Source: Ziziphus jujuba
Lineage: Eukaryota > Streptophyta > Magnoliopsida > Rosales > Rhamnaceae
NCBI RefSeq assembly: GCF_031755915.1
Contig: NC_083390.1
Coordinates: 20,383,501 to 20,447,500, forward strand
Direction of reading: 5' to 3'
Length of the DNA stretch: 64,000 nt
Under the pieces are notes generated by a model, which ran no database searches, was not told where the DNA came from, and was given only the letters and a program-made list of their open reading frames with translations. The position numbers and the translations under genes are program-made. Of this stretch, positions 12,201 to 23,484 are shown one piece after another. Position 1 is the stretch's first letter, and each line of letters starts with the position of its first letter.

Positions 12201-13150
12201 ACACCTTTATCCACCGGAACATAAGAAGAGAACCAATCCCTATGGAGACAGATGTGAAACGAACAGGCTGAATCCAAAATCCATCCCTGCTTGCCCAAAC
12301 TATCCTCAGTCACTGAATAAACATCTCCATCTTCAATTTCCTCATGTGCGACACTGGCTTTGGCATGTTCCTTACTCTTTTCATTATTTTTATTCTGAAG
12401 CTTACGACATTCAGTTTTGATGTGCCCCTTTTTCTTACAGTAGTGACAAATAAGGTTTCTGAACCTTGACTTCGATCTTGGCCGACTACCACCATTGTTA
12501 TTTTGATCTCTAGATGATGTTCTACCTCTAACAATCAAACCCTCTCCTCCGGAACTCCCAAAATTATTGTTATCCGAACTGCTGGTCAACTCCTTATCAA
12601 ACAACTCCTTAGAATATAAAGAAGCTTTCACGTCCTCCAATTTTAGGGTTTTATTACTGTAAATCAAAGTCTCCCTAAAATTTTTATACGATGGAGGTAA
12701 GGAACGCAGTAGCATTAGGGCCTGGTCTTCATCATCATATTTAATATCCATGTTCGCCAGATCCCACAAAATAGTAGAAAAGTCATCTATGTGTGTTTTA
12801 ATAGATGTACCTTCAACCATAGAAAGGGTGTATAGACGGTGCTTCGCAATCAGTTTCGTTGTGAGATTCTTTGTGATGTACAAAGATTCCAACTTGTCCC
12901 ATAAGTCCTTTGTTGTCTTCTGATCAAGGACCTCCCTCAAAACTTCATTGGACAAGCATAGCTGAATGGTGGATAGGGCACGCTCATCAACCTCGGCTTT
13001 CTTTTCGGCATCCCACGAAGACGGCATCTGCTCCTTGCCAACCAATGCCTTGTGTAAACCGTTCTGTGTCAAAATCGCCTTCATCTTGACTTGCCACATG
13101 GAGAAACTCATGTTGCGCTCAAATTTCTCAATGTCGAACTTTGTTGCCAT
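9218..13150 (-). CDS. Copia-1 gag-pol polyprotein (intact)
   Basis: The frame is uninterrupted from ATG 13150 to the stop at 9218 (1310 residues). An in-frame upstream ATG at 13297 lies inside the LTR, before the primer-binding site, so 13150 is preferred. Domains in order: gag capsid-like region (1-230); CCHC zinc knuckle [14 protein letters not shown] (235-248); aspartic protease with DSAC (Asp293); pre-integrase LWHMRLGH (about 423-430); integrase with Asp486, Asp549 and Glu585, giving the expected D-35-E spacing; reverse transcriptase with Asp905 and YVDD (991-994); RNase H with Asp1163, Glu1206 and Asp1239. All catalytic residues are present. The protease triplet is DSA rather than the textbook DSG, a variant common in copia. 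The protein should be competent, but the upstream LTR promoter is deleted. Confidence 0.95.
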   Translation of the reverse strand: MATKFDIEKFERNMSFSMWQVKMKAILTQNGLHKALVGKEQMPSSWDAEKKAEVDERALSTIQLCLSNEVLREVLDQKTTKDLWDKLESLYITKNLTTKLIAKHRLYTLSMVEGTSIKTHIDDFSTILWDLANMDIKYDDEDQALMLLRSLPPSYKNFRETLIYSNKTLKLEDVKASLYSKELFDKELTSSSDNNNFGSSGGEGLIVRGRTSSRDQNNNGGSRPRSKSRFRNLICHYCKKKGHIKTECRKLQNKNNEKSKEHAKASVAHEEIEDGDVYSVTEDSLGKQGWILDSACSFHICLHRDWFSSYVPVDKGVVLMGDDHPCCVIGIGTVRVKMHDGVIRTLSEVRYVPDMSKNLISLSALDKSGCSFSGGGGVLRVLKGALVVMKASLVGTLYRLQGSVVMGSAAVSVSMSDSDVTRLWHMRLGHMSEKGLAMLSKRSLLGDRSISKLEFCEHCVFGKQKRVSFSTGIHKTKGTLDYIHSDLWGPARTASKGGGRYMLTFIDDFSRKVWVYFLKHKNDVFAIFKQWKALVEKQTERRVKHLRTDNGLEFCDGVFNEFCRNEGIVRHLTVRGTPQQNGVAERMNRTLMEKVRCMLSNSGLAQEFWAEAAATACYLVNRSPSAAINCKTPEEVWSGKPANYLDLKVFGCPAYVHVNDGKLEPRPKKGIFLGYPQGVKGYRVWLPDPKSSKVVISKDVVFDEMAMLHPKKELVVSDSMPKQVEEVSTSQNGSVSDPFETPTHVEEERIEEVQEHSIAKDRPRREIKKPSSLADYVTFACVAAQEIESPSDPCNYYEAISCEDSAKWLIAMQEEVESLHKNHTWELALPPEGKKIVGCKWVYKKKEGIPGVEDARYKARLVAKGYSQVQGVDFNDIFSPVIKHTSIRALLALVAMHDLELEQLDVKTAFLHGELEETIYMQQPEGFEVEGKEDHVCLLKRSLYGLKQSPRQWYKRFDGFMVSHGYSRSQYDSCVYFRKLEDGSFIYLLLYVDDMLIVAKKKSDINRLKAELSGEFEMKDLGAAKKILGMEIERDRSAGKLFLTQRSFVEKVLEHFGMKNAKPVSTPLATHFRLSADMSPKSDRDIEYMSHVPYSSAVGSLMYAMVCTRPDIAHAVSVVSRYMANPGKQHWQAVKWILRYLRGTTNTCLEFGGSKEGVNGYVDADFAGDLDRRRSTTGYVFTLGDTSISWKSVLQATVALSTTEAEYMAIAEAVKEAIWLRALIGELSSEHESTVINCDSQSAIYLTKDQMFHERTKHIDVRYHFVRDVIARGDIVVSKVSTHDNPADMMTKALRVAKFEHCLDLVGVCC

Positions 13151-13187
13151 GATCGAAAGAAAAAAAATTCTCAAATAGATCGACGCG

Positions 13188-13199
13188 GCTCTGATACCA
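13188..13199 (-). other. Copia-1 primer-binding site
   Basis: On the minus strand TGGTATCAGAGC begins two bases after the 5' LTR. It is the reverse complement of the 3' end of plant initiator Met-tRNA, the standard primer for copia elements. Confidence 0.93.
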
Positions 13200-13201
13200 C
13201 T

Positions 13202-13416
13202 TGTTACGGAATTGGGAGAAAAACAAATAGCAACGGAAACAAGAAAACGAAGAACAAACACACAATTTACGTGGAAACCCTTGACGGGAAAAACCACGGG
13301 CAGGGAGAAGCAAATCCAATATCGAAAAATTGGTACAAAGGTGAGTCAAATTGGTACAAACGCACCGCGAGCTTTTCGGGTCGGGTCAACAAGAATTCGG
13401 GTCACTAACTCTAACA
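13202..13416 (-). repeat. Copia-1 5' LTR (215 bp, internally deleted)
   Basis: Same ends as the 438-bp LTR but missing its central 231 bases, replaced by the 8 bases GGTACAAA. These copy the sequence just upstream (ATTGGTACAAAGG), which looks like repair with templated filler. The lost part includes the AT-rich TATA region, so this LTR probably no longer drives transcription of the element. Confidence 0.9.
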
Positions 13417-13645
13417 AAAAGTAATATGATGTTTTATTTAGAGGATCGAAAATGTTATTGAAGATGTTAGTTAAATAAATATTATCTACAATTACCATAC
13501 ACGCTCCTGTACATACTTAAATTAAAATTTTCAAGAAATTATATTTTTCTTAGCGATGTCGCACCTAAATTTTGAGTTTGGAAATCAAGTCAAGCCCAAC
13601 AATATCATTTTAGCATAAGAAATAAAGAAATAAATAATAAAAGTT

Positions 13646-14122
13646 TTAAATATGAAAACCACAAAATTCTTTACCTGGCTCGACAGGAAGTCGGTTTGGT
13701 TCTCTGAGGAAACCACGGTGTAATGTCAAATTGTGGAGCAACAATAGATGGAGTAGCGTATTATAAAACCATTGATAAACAGCGATGAGAAAGCAAACAA
13801 CCCACAAGGCGAAGATGAACCATCCAAGAGCAGGAACAAGGATCAGCAAGAGCAAAATCAAGGTAAGGATCCCAGAACAGAGTCTAACTTTCCGTGTAAT
13901 TCCAGCATAACTATTTGCATAGTGTTGAAGCATTAATGGTGGTTCATGATCATGATCTGCTAAAAGCAAAACTCCATACATAACAAAAACAGCACAAAAG
14001 ATTGCCATAGCAGTGGGATGCGTATCAAATGCTGAAACATTCTTTCCTTCATACTTAAACCCAAGTAAACACAACAAAATGGCCAGAAGAGAGAATAAAC
14101 TCTTATCCATGCCCATCCCCAA
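13646..14122 (-). CDS. Small multi-pass membrane protein, family copy G2 (intact)
   Basis: The open frame has 158 residues; the start could be the first or third Met (MGMGMD). Order of parts: helix about 9-22, KYEGKNV (24-30), FDTHP (32-36), helix about 37-55, a His/Pro-rich loop (57-68), basic ITRKVR (75-80), a long hydrophobic hairpin with PALGWF (about 82-115), a further hydrophobic stretch about 117-130, then REPNRLP (140-146). A good splice-donor context (CAG then GTAAAG on the minus strand) follows the codons for VEP, so the last nine residues may be read-through into an intron. It is the longest copy. The function is unknown; membrane location is inferred. Copia-1 lies just downstream. 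Confidence 0.68.
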   Translation of the reverse strand: MGMGMDKSLFSLLAILLCLLGFKYEGKNVSAFDTHPTAMAIFCAVFVMYGVLLLADHDHEPPLMLQHYANSYAGITRKVRLCSGILTLILLLLILVPALGWFIFALWVVCFLIAVYQWFYNTLLHLLLLHNLTLHRGFLREPNRLPVEPGKEFCGFHI

Positions 14123-15039
14123 CTCTTACGCGATCGATACTTGTTTCGAAAAGTCTAATAAAATGTTTTTTTGCTTGCAAATTCAGGAGGCTGTTTTTGC
14201 TGGCAACTGCTCGTTGCTGTCGGATATGTAACAAAAATGAATATGTAGGCCACGATTCCCCAAAACCCACTCATATTGATTTCAAGGAAGGAGGATATTT
14301 GAGCCACTGATAATTATTGACTTTCAAGGGGGAGGATATTTCAGCCATTGATCAGTACACCTGAGATACAACTATTACTACTTTATGACATGTATGACAT
14401 GTGGATTTGCTTTACATGTCAGATGGCACAGTCAGACTCATTCGAGATCCTTCTTTCAGGACTACTTGGAGTTCACTCAAAAAGTCAGCGACAGTCAGAC
14501 TCTTTCTAGATCCTTCTGATCTTTTTTTCCTTCTTTTTTTCCCTTTATATGACTTGGAAAGCAATCCACATTTCATGAGAAAATTTTAGCCTGATGATGG
14601 ATAACAAACAGCATCTCCTGTGCGTTCATAGGGCCACCAAGCCGTTGAGATATCGTATCTCTGTCAAAATTTAATAAGCCTTTAGCAACCCCATTGCAAT
14701 CACTATGTGTGGGACCTGATTTTGACAAGTAGTTGTGCTAAGTTTCTTCATGTTACTAATAAAGTATAGGTAATTGTCGCTGTAGATGATCATCTCAGTA
14801 TTAATTAGATGCATTAATTTAAAATAACTTCTTTTTTTAAAAATGAAAGAAAAGAAAAGTCATATACAAAAATGTGAATCACAGTACAAACCTATTAAAA
14901 TTGATATGCCAATTTGGATTCCACTGGCAATGATGTCAATGGTGACAGGTATAAGCAATGGACGAGGACTAAAGCAGTAAAGCGATACCCAAACCAGTGG
15001 TAATGATTCCACCGGTTTGGGTTTTGTTCTCCGGCCAAA
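14123..15039. other. Intergenic region upstream of G2
   Basis: No gene was recognised. A CAGTCAGACTC...AGATCCTTCT segment is present twice (about 14428 and 14490), a short local duplication. A GC-balanced patch near 14600-14760 could be a decayed exon but matches no family I know. Confidence 0.4.
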
Positions 15040-15285
15040 GTGCGACGAGGGCTAGAAATTCCCCTGCTAAATGTAAAATGTGCGAATGGATAATAAAAGC
15101 AATGGACGAAGTGGCATATATAGTCCTTCAAAAACAAAATTCACACGGCAAGCAATCCACAGCTGCCCTTCAAAAACAACATTCACATGGCAAACAATCC
15201 ACAGGGCTAAGCTAAGACGAACCATCCAAGATCAAGAAACGATGATCAATATTTAACTACCAAGGCAGGAACCAAAAAGCTATTT
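15040..15285 (-). pseudogene. Relic of membrane-protein gene with internal duplication
   Basis: It matches the same coding-end segment as the relics at 7910 and 46020 (AAATTCCCCTGCTAAATG, GAAGTGGCATATATAG, then ACGAACCATCCAAGATC). A piece of about 44 bases, CCTTCAAAAACAA...GGCAAGCAATCCACAG, occurs twice in tandem. No usable frame remains. Confidence 0.5.
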
Positions 15286-15559
15286 TGGAGTCATTTAAAT
15301 TATTCCTTTAAAAAAAAAAAAAATCATAACTGATGCACGAATATCGAAAAATATGTATAATTATATTCTTGTAAAAATAATGGTACAATGTGATATCATA
15401 GATTCTTTGATTTTTGAATATTAAACTTTTGTTATTTGATCTTTCAAATAAGTCAAATGGTTTCCTTCATTCTTGTTGATAAACTCTAATCAGTACTATT
15501 TAGTTTTAATTGATTCCCTCAAAAGAAACAGTTTAAGTAGGTTTTCTTTTGCTTCATAC

Positions 15560-16390
15560 CTTCCCTCCATACTGGCCAGATAATTTGATAAAGAACCTTG
15601 CACTGCTTCAGCAGTTAGCCCAACCATACGCAACTCTGGGGCGCTATAGAAGGAGTGTATTCTCTTTTGTAGATCATATATCCTCAGTGGATAACTTCTT
15701 TGAAATTTGTTTTTTGGGAGCTTCTACAATGTAGTTTGCAAATCAAACCGGAATGTGTTTCCATATGAATGACAAGGAGCAACGGACCAAACAGCAATAG
15801 CGTTGCATGCTGCAACAGTGAGCACATTTACAAATGCCAGATTCCATTCTTTCTTTGTCCTGTGTTAAATGAAACATCGATTACTTAAGCATTTCAATGC
15901 GAAAACCAGACAATTTCAATCACTTTGTCATAAAAGGAAGACATACCTTTCCTTCCTATTCATAAACTCCGACCAAACTGAGCAACCAATTGTAGCAGCC
16001 TGCTCTAAGAGAAGCTTATGTAAAGAATCAGGATCTGCAAGCATCCTGTACAACAGAAAAGTATCTCATATCATATTTTGAATTAAGAATCATGCCGTGG
16101 GATTAATTCATTGGAAACTCAAAAAATCAAACATTCAATTATTAAAAAATTAGAAAAACTTTCAAAAAAATCTTACTAAAATATAATTATGAAATAACAC
16201 AAAGGGAATAACTGAAAATTGGTAATTTTATAGCTTTAGTAATGAAACAAATGGACTATCTTCTCATGTAATACTCTACAATAGTAAGTTTAGAGCCCTG
16301 TCAAATCACCTGCAAATTAATGCCCTCGACACTGCTTGAGTGGAGAAAAATTCTAGACTATCTGACACTTTTCGAAGCTGACTTTCAGTT
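15560..16390 (-). pseudogene. RETICULATA-related (DUF3411) pseudogene, C-terminal exons
   Basis: Three minus-strand exons with recognisable splice sites. The first, about 16310-16390, ends in a segment resembling the SRTLPQGLSRAFIGR region. The second, 15947-16045, reads RMLADPDSLHKLLLEQAAT then IGCSVWSEF. The third, 15560-15859, reads KEWNLAFVNVLTVAACNA, then SYGNTFRFDL, then MVGLTAEAVQGSL. Exon phases fit across both introns. RETICULATA-related proteins are chloroplast-envelope membrane proteins of plants. A CAG-to-TAG type stop after FDLQTTL, several substitutions and the absence of the N-terminal half show this copy is dead. A possible N-terminal fragment lies at 59318. Confidence 0.75.
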
Positions 16391-16510
16391 TCTTAAATGA
16401 CGAAGCAGCAACACCCACGTTATAGATTTGCCAATCAGCTCTACAGCAAGTGAAAGCAACTGTATCTATGACGATGAAAAACTGATCAGATATCTAATCT
16501 GAGACCCCAA

Positions 16511-16999
16511 TGTTACAGCCAACAGATCAAGACCAACAACCACCACACCATCAAAGAAAAAAGCCGCAGCTTATACCATCAGATATATCAGAAAATAGAT
16601 GCAAGCATACCAGAAAAACAGATGAGAAAGACAAAGAACACAAGTATTTTACGTGGTTCCGTTACAAACAACCTACATCCACGGGCCAGCGAAAGAGAAT
16701 TTAGATTTCATTATCAAGAGAAGAATACAAGCATTTCACATACCCTCTATTCTTACAGCAAGAACAGCTCACTCTCGGTCTATTTCTAAAACCTGCACAA
16801 AATGCTCTCTGTTTTTCTTAGCCATGAAGAATACTCCCACACTTTTTTCACATATGGCTTTTTTGGGATGTATAGAAGTTAGAACTAGTGTAGATGTTTT
16901 AACACTCACATGCTGCAATGTATTCTCACGTGCAATACTAGACATGGCTATAATGCTTATGCAGCTCTTGTTGAATTAAATGCCACATCAGCTCACACT
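16511..16999 (-). mobile_element. Possible solo copia LTR
   Basis: It starts TGTTACAGCC and contains the TTTTACGTGG ... ACATCCACGGG arrangement seen in reverse-oriented plant copia LTRs (compare the Copia-1 LTR), and could end at CTCACA (16999). No matching target duplication or second LTR was found, so the right border is a guess. Confidence 0.3.
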
Positions 17000-17699
17000 G
17001 GGGAGGTGAACTCGAAATAAACCAAGTACGGTTGACCATTCCGGTGGAACTCACCAGTCCCAGGAGGAAATATTTCAGTTAAAATGTGGCTAAAAAGTGT
17101 TCAACTGAAAGCAGGAACCCATTTCATAAGCTTGTTAGAACCAATCAAGTAAATCCAAAAATGTCTTCTGCCACTCATTTCAAGACGGCATCTACAGATT
17201 TTCGATCATAAGCAGGAAACAGGCATAAAATTGCCAACGCATCCAGAAATATAAAATTAAAAGAAAAAAAAAATTTGTTTCAAGGAATGTGCATTATTGT
17301 GTATGCGTCGTATTCACACCTTCTCAAGAAACTCACACACACACACACACGCACACACACGTTTATATACACAGTGGTGGACCCACAAATTTTTTACAGA
17401 GCGGGACGTATATAGTAATTTTTCTGAAAAAAATATATTATACTCAATACCAAAAAATAGTATTTGTTTTAGAGGTGTTTTCATGTTAATTTTCATTGTA
17501 ACAAATACTTTTTGATAGCAAATATTCTCAATGAAAAAAAATATATAATAATTTCCATAAGTGGTATCATAAAAACTATAAATTCAAATAAATTACAATC
17601 TAAAGTTTATTAAAAAGAAGTTATTTGAAACTCACAACAAATTTATGCAAAAACAAATAAACTTCTGGAGACAATATATATATATATATATATATATTC
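17000..17699. other. Intergenic with microsatellites
   Basis: No gene seen. It holds an (AC)n tract at 17334-17360 and an (AT)n tract at 17674-17697. A GTGGTGGACCCACAAATTTT segment near 17373 resembles widely dispersed plant repeats. Confidence 0.5.
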
Positions 17700-17702
17700 T
17701 AA

Positions 17703-18141
17703 GAGGGATGTATTCAATTTAGAGTTTGATGGATTTAAAATGAATTATAGACTTTAAAGGATTTGATGGATTGTTATGGAATTCTACAGACTCCATAAAG
17801 ATTTTATAAGAATCCAATGAAATCTTTGGATTTAAAGCTGGATTTCATATTGACAATTTTCTTCATAATTTTCCTGTTAAAATCCTTTCAAATCCATTAA
17901 AATCCATCATTTTTTAAAGTCTTTTAAAATCAATAACTTTTTGAATACCACTAGATTTTAAAAGAATTTTATAAAGTCCTAATTGAATATATCGAGATTT
18001 TAATGGACTTTTATAAAATCCATCAAAATCTGAATTGAATATCATTAGATTTGTATGGACTCTCTTAAAATCTAAATCGAATACCTCAAAACTTTAAAAG
18101 ACTTTTAAAATCCTTCAAATTCTAAATTGAATACATCCCCC
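17703..18141. mobile_element. Harbinger-like MITE, copy 1
   Basis: It begins GAGGGATGTATTCAATTTAG and ends with the inverse, TCTAAATTGAATACATCCCC, and is flanked by TAA on both sides (17700-17702 and 18142-18144). A 3-bp TAA duplication with GRGGG-starting inverted ends fits PIF/Harbinger-derived MITEs. The 439-bp interior is AT-rich with many AAATCCATCAAA-like words and no coding frame. Confidence 0.7.
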
Positions 18142-18144
18142 TAA

Positions 18145-18584
18145 GAGGGATTGGATGTATTCAATTTAGAGTTTGATGGATTTAAAATGAATTATAGACT
18201 TGGATTTGATGGATTGTTATGGAATTCTATAGACTCCATAAAGATTTTGTAAGAATCCAATGAAATCTTTGGATTTAAAGGTGGATTTCATATTGACAAT
18301 TTTCTTCACAATTTTCCTGTTAAAATTCTTTCAAATCCATTAAAATCCATCATTTTTTAAAATTTTTTAAAATCAATGACTTTTTGAATACCATCAGATT
18401 TTAAAAGAATTCTATAAAGTCCTAATTGAATACATCTAGATTTTAATGGACTTTTATAAAATCCATCAAAATCTGAATTGAATATCATTAGATTTGTATG
18501 TACTCCTTTAAAATCTAAATCGAATACCTCAAAACTTTAAAAGACTTTTAAAATCCTTCAAATTCTAAATTGAATACATCTTCC
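18145..18584. mobile_element. Harbinger-like MITE, copy 2 (tandem)
   Basis: A 440-bp second copy in the same orientation starts directly after the TAA that ends copy 1, and is followed by TAA (18585-18587). The two copies are very similar with scattered substitutions and small indels, such as a short insertion of TTG near the left end. It is either insertion of one element at the edge of another or tandem duplication of one element. Confidence 0.7.
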
Positions 18585-18689
18585 TAAGTTTATTGGAAAA
18601 ATAACTAAAACTAAATTAAAAACCAAAATGGTAGTAAAACAAAAAAAATTAAAGAAACTTTAAAAATAGAAAGAATAGAAAACATTATA

Positions 18690-19180
18690 ATGCAGATTTT
18701 CTTGCCCCATAAATGATAAATGTGCCGAATTAGATCAGGCACAAGCATATCTTGGCTGTTCCAAATGGAAGTTGGGTTTACCGAGTCCGTAATAATGAAT
18801 AGGCCCAATCTCATGCAGCCTATCCATTAGAATTTATTTGAGCCACTGAACAGTACATCTTGAATGGACCCTGCAGACCTCTGCAGCCCGCGCTGAAAGA
18901 AGCCTCCAGTCCTTACCTCCGACGCCAGAGGCTCGATCCGACTTCCAAACACCTATCAGCAACGTCACAGTGAATGGATCGCCCAAAAGTTCGGGTGTGG
19001 GAGCAAGATGATGAAAGATTTAGCTTGCCTACGGTCGAATTAAAACTATCAGATGCAATTCTCTACTATTTCGTTCATAGGATTATGCTGTCTGAGATGT
19101 GTGTTTTCTACATTGTATATCATTTTTTCTTTTTTTTCTTTTTCTTTTTTCGTTCCGTTTGATTTTAGTAAAAAGAAGCT
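18690..19180. repeat. Duplicated promoter-like block B, copy 2
   Basis: It matches the copy at 44330 most closely, including AATAGGCCCAATC, CTGCAGACCTCTGCAGCC, CACAGTGAATGGAT and AGTTCGGGTGTGGGAGCAAG. No conserved open frame was found. Confidence 0.5.
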
Positions 19181-19374
19181 TTGTATCCATATAAAAATGT
19201 AATATACGGTTTCTTTTATTCCCAAAATAAAATTACTATGAAATCTAAAAATTAGTATTTAGATAAAGATACAATATCGTAATTATGTTTGATTTAATAT
19301 CCAATCTGTTTTCCTTTAAAAACCGTAAAATGGATTAAGAAGGATTTTTTTTTTTTTTTTTTTAATAAAAAACA

Positions 19375-20480
19375 CTTTTGAAATAGCCCGTTGATGTCAG
19401 GTAACACCACACCCAAGATATGAAAGCCCAAATGAAACAGTACCTAACACAATAAAGCCCATCAAGGTTATCTCCGCAACGGCGACACAAGAAGACTACA
19501 TCAACGAATCCCATGCAGCTGCCTCGTGTCACAATCATCCCGCCAAATTTTCCCTTCAAATCTACCACTTCAAACTTCAAATTTGCCCTGCAAATTTTTG
19601 CTCTTGAAGATTGGGCCTTCGCTTAAAGAAGCATGCACTGGGATGCCAGAAATTCTAATCTCCGACTCCAGAGTCTCTATCATCAACGTTACAGTGAATG
19701 GATCGCCACTAAACGATGATGGTCGTTGATAACCTCTGAAATCCACCAGTTTTTCAACCCCTAATTAACTTCTGGTTTCGAACCAAAACCATGAAATATC
19801 CAGAATATGTTAGATCCAATTAATTTATTATTTTGATGAAGCAGTTGCGCCGTGCCGAAATCCAAAGGGTGCCCTGTTATCGCATTGTTGCTAGCTCCAT
19901 TATGTAATTTTCATAGATTTATTGACCAAAACCATGATGACCATCTTCGCCCAGATTGATCAAGTTATGGTGAACTGAAACCCCCAATTTGATCCGTTTC
20001 TATTTGATCTTTCTCCCCCATTTCATACCTGCAAGCTTCAGTGGATTTTGCAGATCGAATGCAGACACAGAGGAACTTGAATAGGCTTACTACCAATTTC
20101 ACTTGATCTTCTAAAGGACCGAAAATCAACAGTGTTCTGATGAATTTTCCGGACATGTATGCATGTTCCAGTCTACTATAATTCTCTACTGTTTCAACAT
20201 TGTATATATATATTTTCTTTTTGCGTCCTATTGATTTTAGTAAACGGAAGCTTTGTTGAGAAAATTCAAAAAAATACCTTATGAATATTTTTTTCCGACG
20301 TTATCATTATTTTTTTTCTAGGAACATTCTCTAACTTTTTAGAGATTTTAGTAAATTTTTGTTGCCATGATCTGAAGATTGAGAAAAAAGTAATGAGATG
20401 TAAATGAGAAATATGAGAGCCGTAATAATTGGATCGCCAAAAGTTAGTTTGAAACTGATGTAAAAAAGTTCACACAAATT
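19375..20480. repeat. Duplicated promoter-like block B, copy 3
   Basis: It shares the CTTCGCTTAAAGAAGC, CACAGTGAATGGATCGCC, AAATCCAAAGGGTGC and CCTGCAAGCTTC segments with the other B blocks. It lies in tandem with the copy ending near 19180, separated by an AT-rich spacer. Confidence 0.5.
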
Positions 20481-21479
20481 CATTTGACAATAACAATCAA
20501 CCCGAATTGTCTTGAAATATTTTGCCTGACATGTCTTAAATTGAAGAAGGGTTACAAAATCCAATAATTGACAACTTCACCTAGGCTATGAGTACCTTCC
20601 AACATTAACCATCATAAGCATCTGCATTATTATTGGAAACACAATAAATTAACACACTACGATAAGTACATGAATAGCTCAATAAGTTGTAGGTAACGCA
20701 CAGAGACAGAATCATGACTAGCTAAAATCTTGAACATCTCATGTTATATACTTGTACAAACAAAGTACTACTCGAAAGAGCAAACGCACATTCAAAATGT
20801 GCTGGTTGGAAACAAATTTAACTTATGTTCTCAGTAAGACCTATTGAATGACAAGCCACAACTTGTTATATTACTTGGCCAACAAATAATCATTATTATG
20901 TAGAATCACTACTATAAACTTATTAATGGATTATAAAGTAATTTTAGGGATTTTTTTAATTCATTCATGGCATACAAAATCTATTATCAAACATGCTTGA
21001 CCGGTACTTGCCAAAATAAGAAAAACGTTCTAGGCAGAAGGTCTTACACTAACTAGGAAGAAGGAAATGGTGGAGAAGTCTACTATTATCGTGAATTTGA
21101 AATCTTCAAAAGTATGACAACCTACATATGGTTTGTTTTTAATATTTTTAAATAATTCTTCTGAATTTCAATTGGGGAAGTTCGCATTTTACTTAATTCA
21201 TTCTGAGGCACAAACTATTAATCAATATACAGAACAAACAGATTCTGGAAGGACTACTCTTTTGCTCTTCATCTGATTAGCATCTAACTTCTAGTAGTAT
21301 CATCTGGGTTATGGAAAAACATCCAACCATGGCTTCCTAGTACTAATAGTTAGTCACAAATAAAAGCTTAATTTAAATTTTTATGCATGAACTTACAATA
21401 GAAATTATGAGAAGATCTGCACAAAAATAATGCTGTTCTAATCAGTGGGAAATCCCAAAACACACAAAAAGCAGGAACT
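20481..21479. other. Duplicated non-coding block D and AT-rich spacer
   Basis: 20580-20840 resembles 6655-6900 (GAGTACCTTCCAACATT, AACCATCATAAGCATC, CTTGTACAAACAAAGTA). The rest is AT-rich without a recognised feature. Confidence 0.4.
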
Positions 21480-21830
21480 AAAGAAACAGAGTCATTTGAG
21501 TTTTGTTCAAAAGCCAGTAGATTAACTTTATTGACAAATGAAATCAAGCCAAAATCCATAGCTTTACAGAGAAATACAGCCTCAACAATATCATTTTCTG
21601 CATCAAAATATCAAAATATATCCTGATAACATTATTCGATAATGTTCTACACACAACAATGGTTCTGTTCTCTGGCCCCTGCTAAATGTATGAATGGCTA
21701 GAAAGAATATGTAAGCAATAGAGATGAAATAGCATATATAACCCTTCAAAAACAACCTTCAGAAGACCAAGCAATCCATAGGGCTAAAATTAACCATCCG
21801 GGATTAATTAGGAATGATCATTAAGGGCGG
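21480..21830 (-). pseudogene. Relic of membrane-protein gene with 3' flank
   Basis: 21500-21660 matches the 3' flank of G1 (TTGTTCAAAAGCCAGTAGAT). 21665-21825 matches its coding end (GAATGGCTAGAAAGAA, CCAAGCAATCCATAGGGCTA, AACCATCCGGGAT). Only the C-terminal part survives, without an open frame. Confidence 0.5.
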
Positions 21831-21836
21831 AACTAA

Positions 21837-22110
21837 GGAGAGAAACCCCAATTTGAGCGCGTTCTAATTGATTTTCTAGCCCTATCCTGCCTTGCAAGCT
21901 TCGGTGGAGAGATTTGGTGGATTTGAAGATGGAACAGATTTACAAAGAAACTTGGAGGGATTTTTCTTTTTTTCCTTTTGATAATGAACAATTTATCTAT
22001 ATTTTGAGGGATTTTGGTAGTAAGTTTTTGTTTGCTGGAATCATGGTCTGAAAATAATTGGATCATAGAGCTTGGAATTAATGTTAAAATAGTTCATAAA
22101 CTTCATTTGG
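21837..22110. repeat. Block B fragment
   Basis: It carries the GAAACCCCAATTTGAGCGCG and TGCAAGCTTCGGTGGAGAG segments found in the right half of other B blocks (compare 6361-6440), here joined directly to a membrane-protein relic. Confidence 0.45.
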
Positions 22111-22640
22111 TATAGTACTTGTCACGTCAGAAAAAAAAAAAAAAAAAAAAAAAAGAAGCTGAAAATAGTTTATGAAAAATGCAGAGTGTATTGTAATGTA
22201 CTGCTAAGCACGTTATTCATAAAAATTAGTTTCCTAGTGCCTGTATGATACATACATCTTAAACATAGATAAATATAGCAATCATTAAGCTAAACTATGA
22301 ACATCATTTTTAGAGCATAAAAGTCCTAAAATCTTTTTAAATAACTAAATTTTCATTTTTCAGTCATTAATTTCATTTTTAATGCGTCTAAATTTTTCAT
22401 CCTTTATTGACCAAAAAAATAATAATGATAATAATCTTCATCCTTCTAGTCTTAAAATAATGTCACTCCCTAATTTTTACAAAACACCGCATATTTTCAG
22501 CAAACAACCGTGCTTTACACAGAAAAGATATTGTTTTGATAAATTTGCGTATCTTACATATTTGTTATGAAAGATACGTTCATTGAATCATACATTGCAA
22601 TTGCAATGTCCAATACATGCAAACTATGTATCATTTTCAG

Positions 22641-22672
<32 letters not shown>

Positions 22673-23484
22673 CATATATGTATGTATCACATCATGTGTA
22701 TCATGTCAAGCTGATAACTACGATGCCAAATCTTAACTTGTAATATCATTATAATCATATTATATATTGCGGTTAAATGTGTATATAATTATTAACTTAC
22801 CAAGTTAGGATACTTGAAGCCTAGATGTTCCTCAGGAACAACATACATGCACATACCGTGAGACAGAGTGCCAAAACTGGGGAATCAAATAAAATCTTGC
22901 ATCTTATTATACATCTTATGCAAGACGAAAGGGCTCTAAAATGGCAAAAAAGATGAAGTGTCATATACCCTTTCTAACATTTATATAATTGAACTTCGCA
23001 CCTTCATTTTATATCTCATATGCCAACTATTTGACAGTTCTGTTGAAAAGTTAACCAAAAACAAAAAAAACAAAAATTTTAGGCAATGCACAAGATACAG
23101 AATCATTAGCTAAAATCTTTTAAATCTCAACTCCTCAAGTAAAATGTCCATCTTACTTGTACAGTTGTACGTACAAATACTTAAAAAGAACAAAAGCAAA
23201 TTCAAGTTGTCTTAGTTTGGAAACTTATGTTCTCAAAAAAAATTTCTTACTTATACCATGCCAAGTCATTTTTGTATCATATAATTTATTACTTACCAAC
23301 TTATAAGGTATTATTCTTCAATAAATAAATAAATAAAAGAAAAAAGAGAAAAAAGAGATATGAAAGTTTGGTTGGAAAGTTTAGCTGCTCCTCATAAACA
23401 ACATAAATAGATATACCATTGTGCTAGAAGCCCAAAGAATTATTTATATATTGTAGCACCATTAATAAGGCCTTTCACATATCA
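22111..23484. other. AT-rich intergenic region
   Basis: An A run near 22131-22154 and an (AT)n tract at 22641-22678. Pieces of block D recur (about 23080-23230). No gene was seen. Confidence 0.45.

Larger units (their letters stand above)
8674..13416 (-). mobile_element. Copia-1: full-length Ty1/copia retrotransposon
   Basis: The boundaries are TG...CA LTRs at 8674-9111 and 13202-13416, flanked by the 5-bp duplication AAAAG (8669-8673 and 13417-13421). Inside, in minus-strand order, are a primer-binding site matching initiator Met-tRNA, one uninterrupted gag-pol frame and a polypurine tract. The LTRs differ by 2 substitutions over about 208 aligned bases, so the insertion is recent. The right (upstream) LTR lacks 231 bases present in the left one. 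The pol order protease-integrase-reverse transcriptase-RNase H places it in copia; sequence style is closest to the Tork/Tnt1 group (inference). Confidence 0.95.

Noticed and set aside
9248..13178. Several plus-strand frames of 60-114 codons inside Copia-1
   Set aside because: They are antisense to the intact gag-pol frame and have no independent support.
16511..16999. Confident solo LTR call
   Set aside because: The left end is TG and internal features fit, but no right end with a matching 5-bp duplication was found. Kept only as a low-confidence feature.
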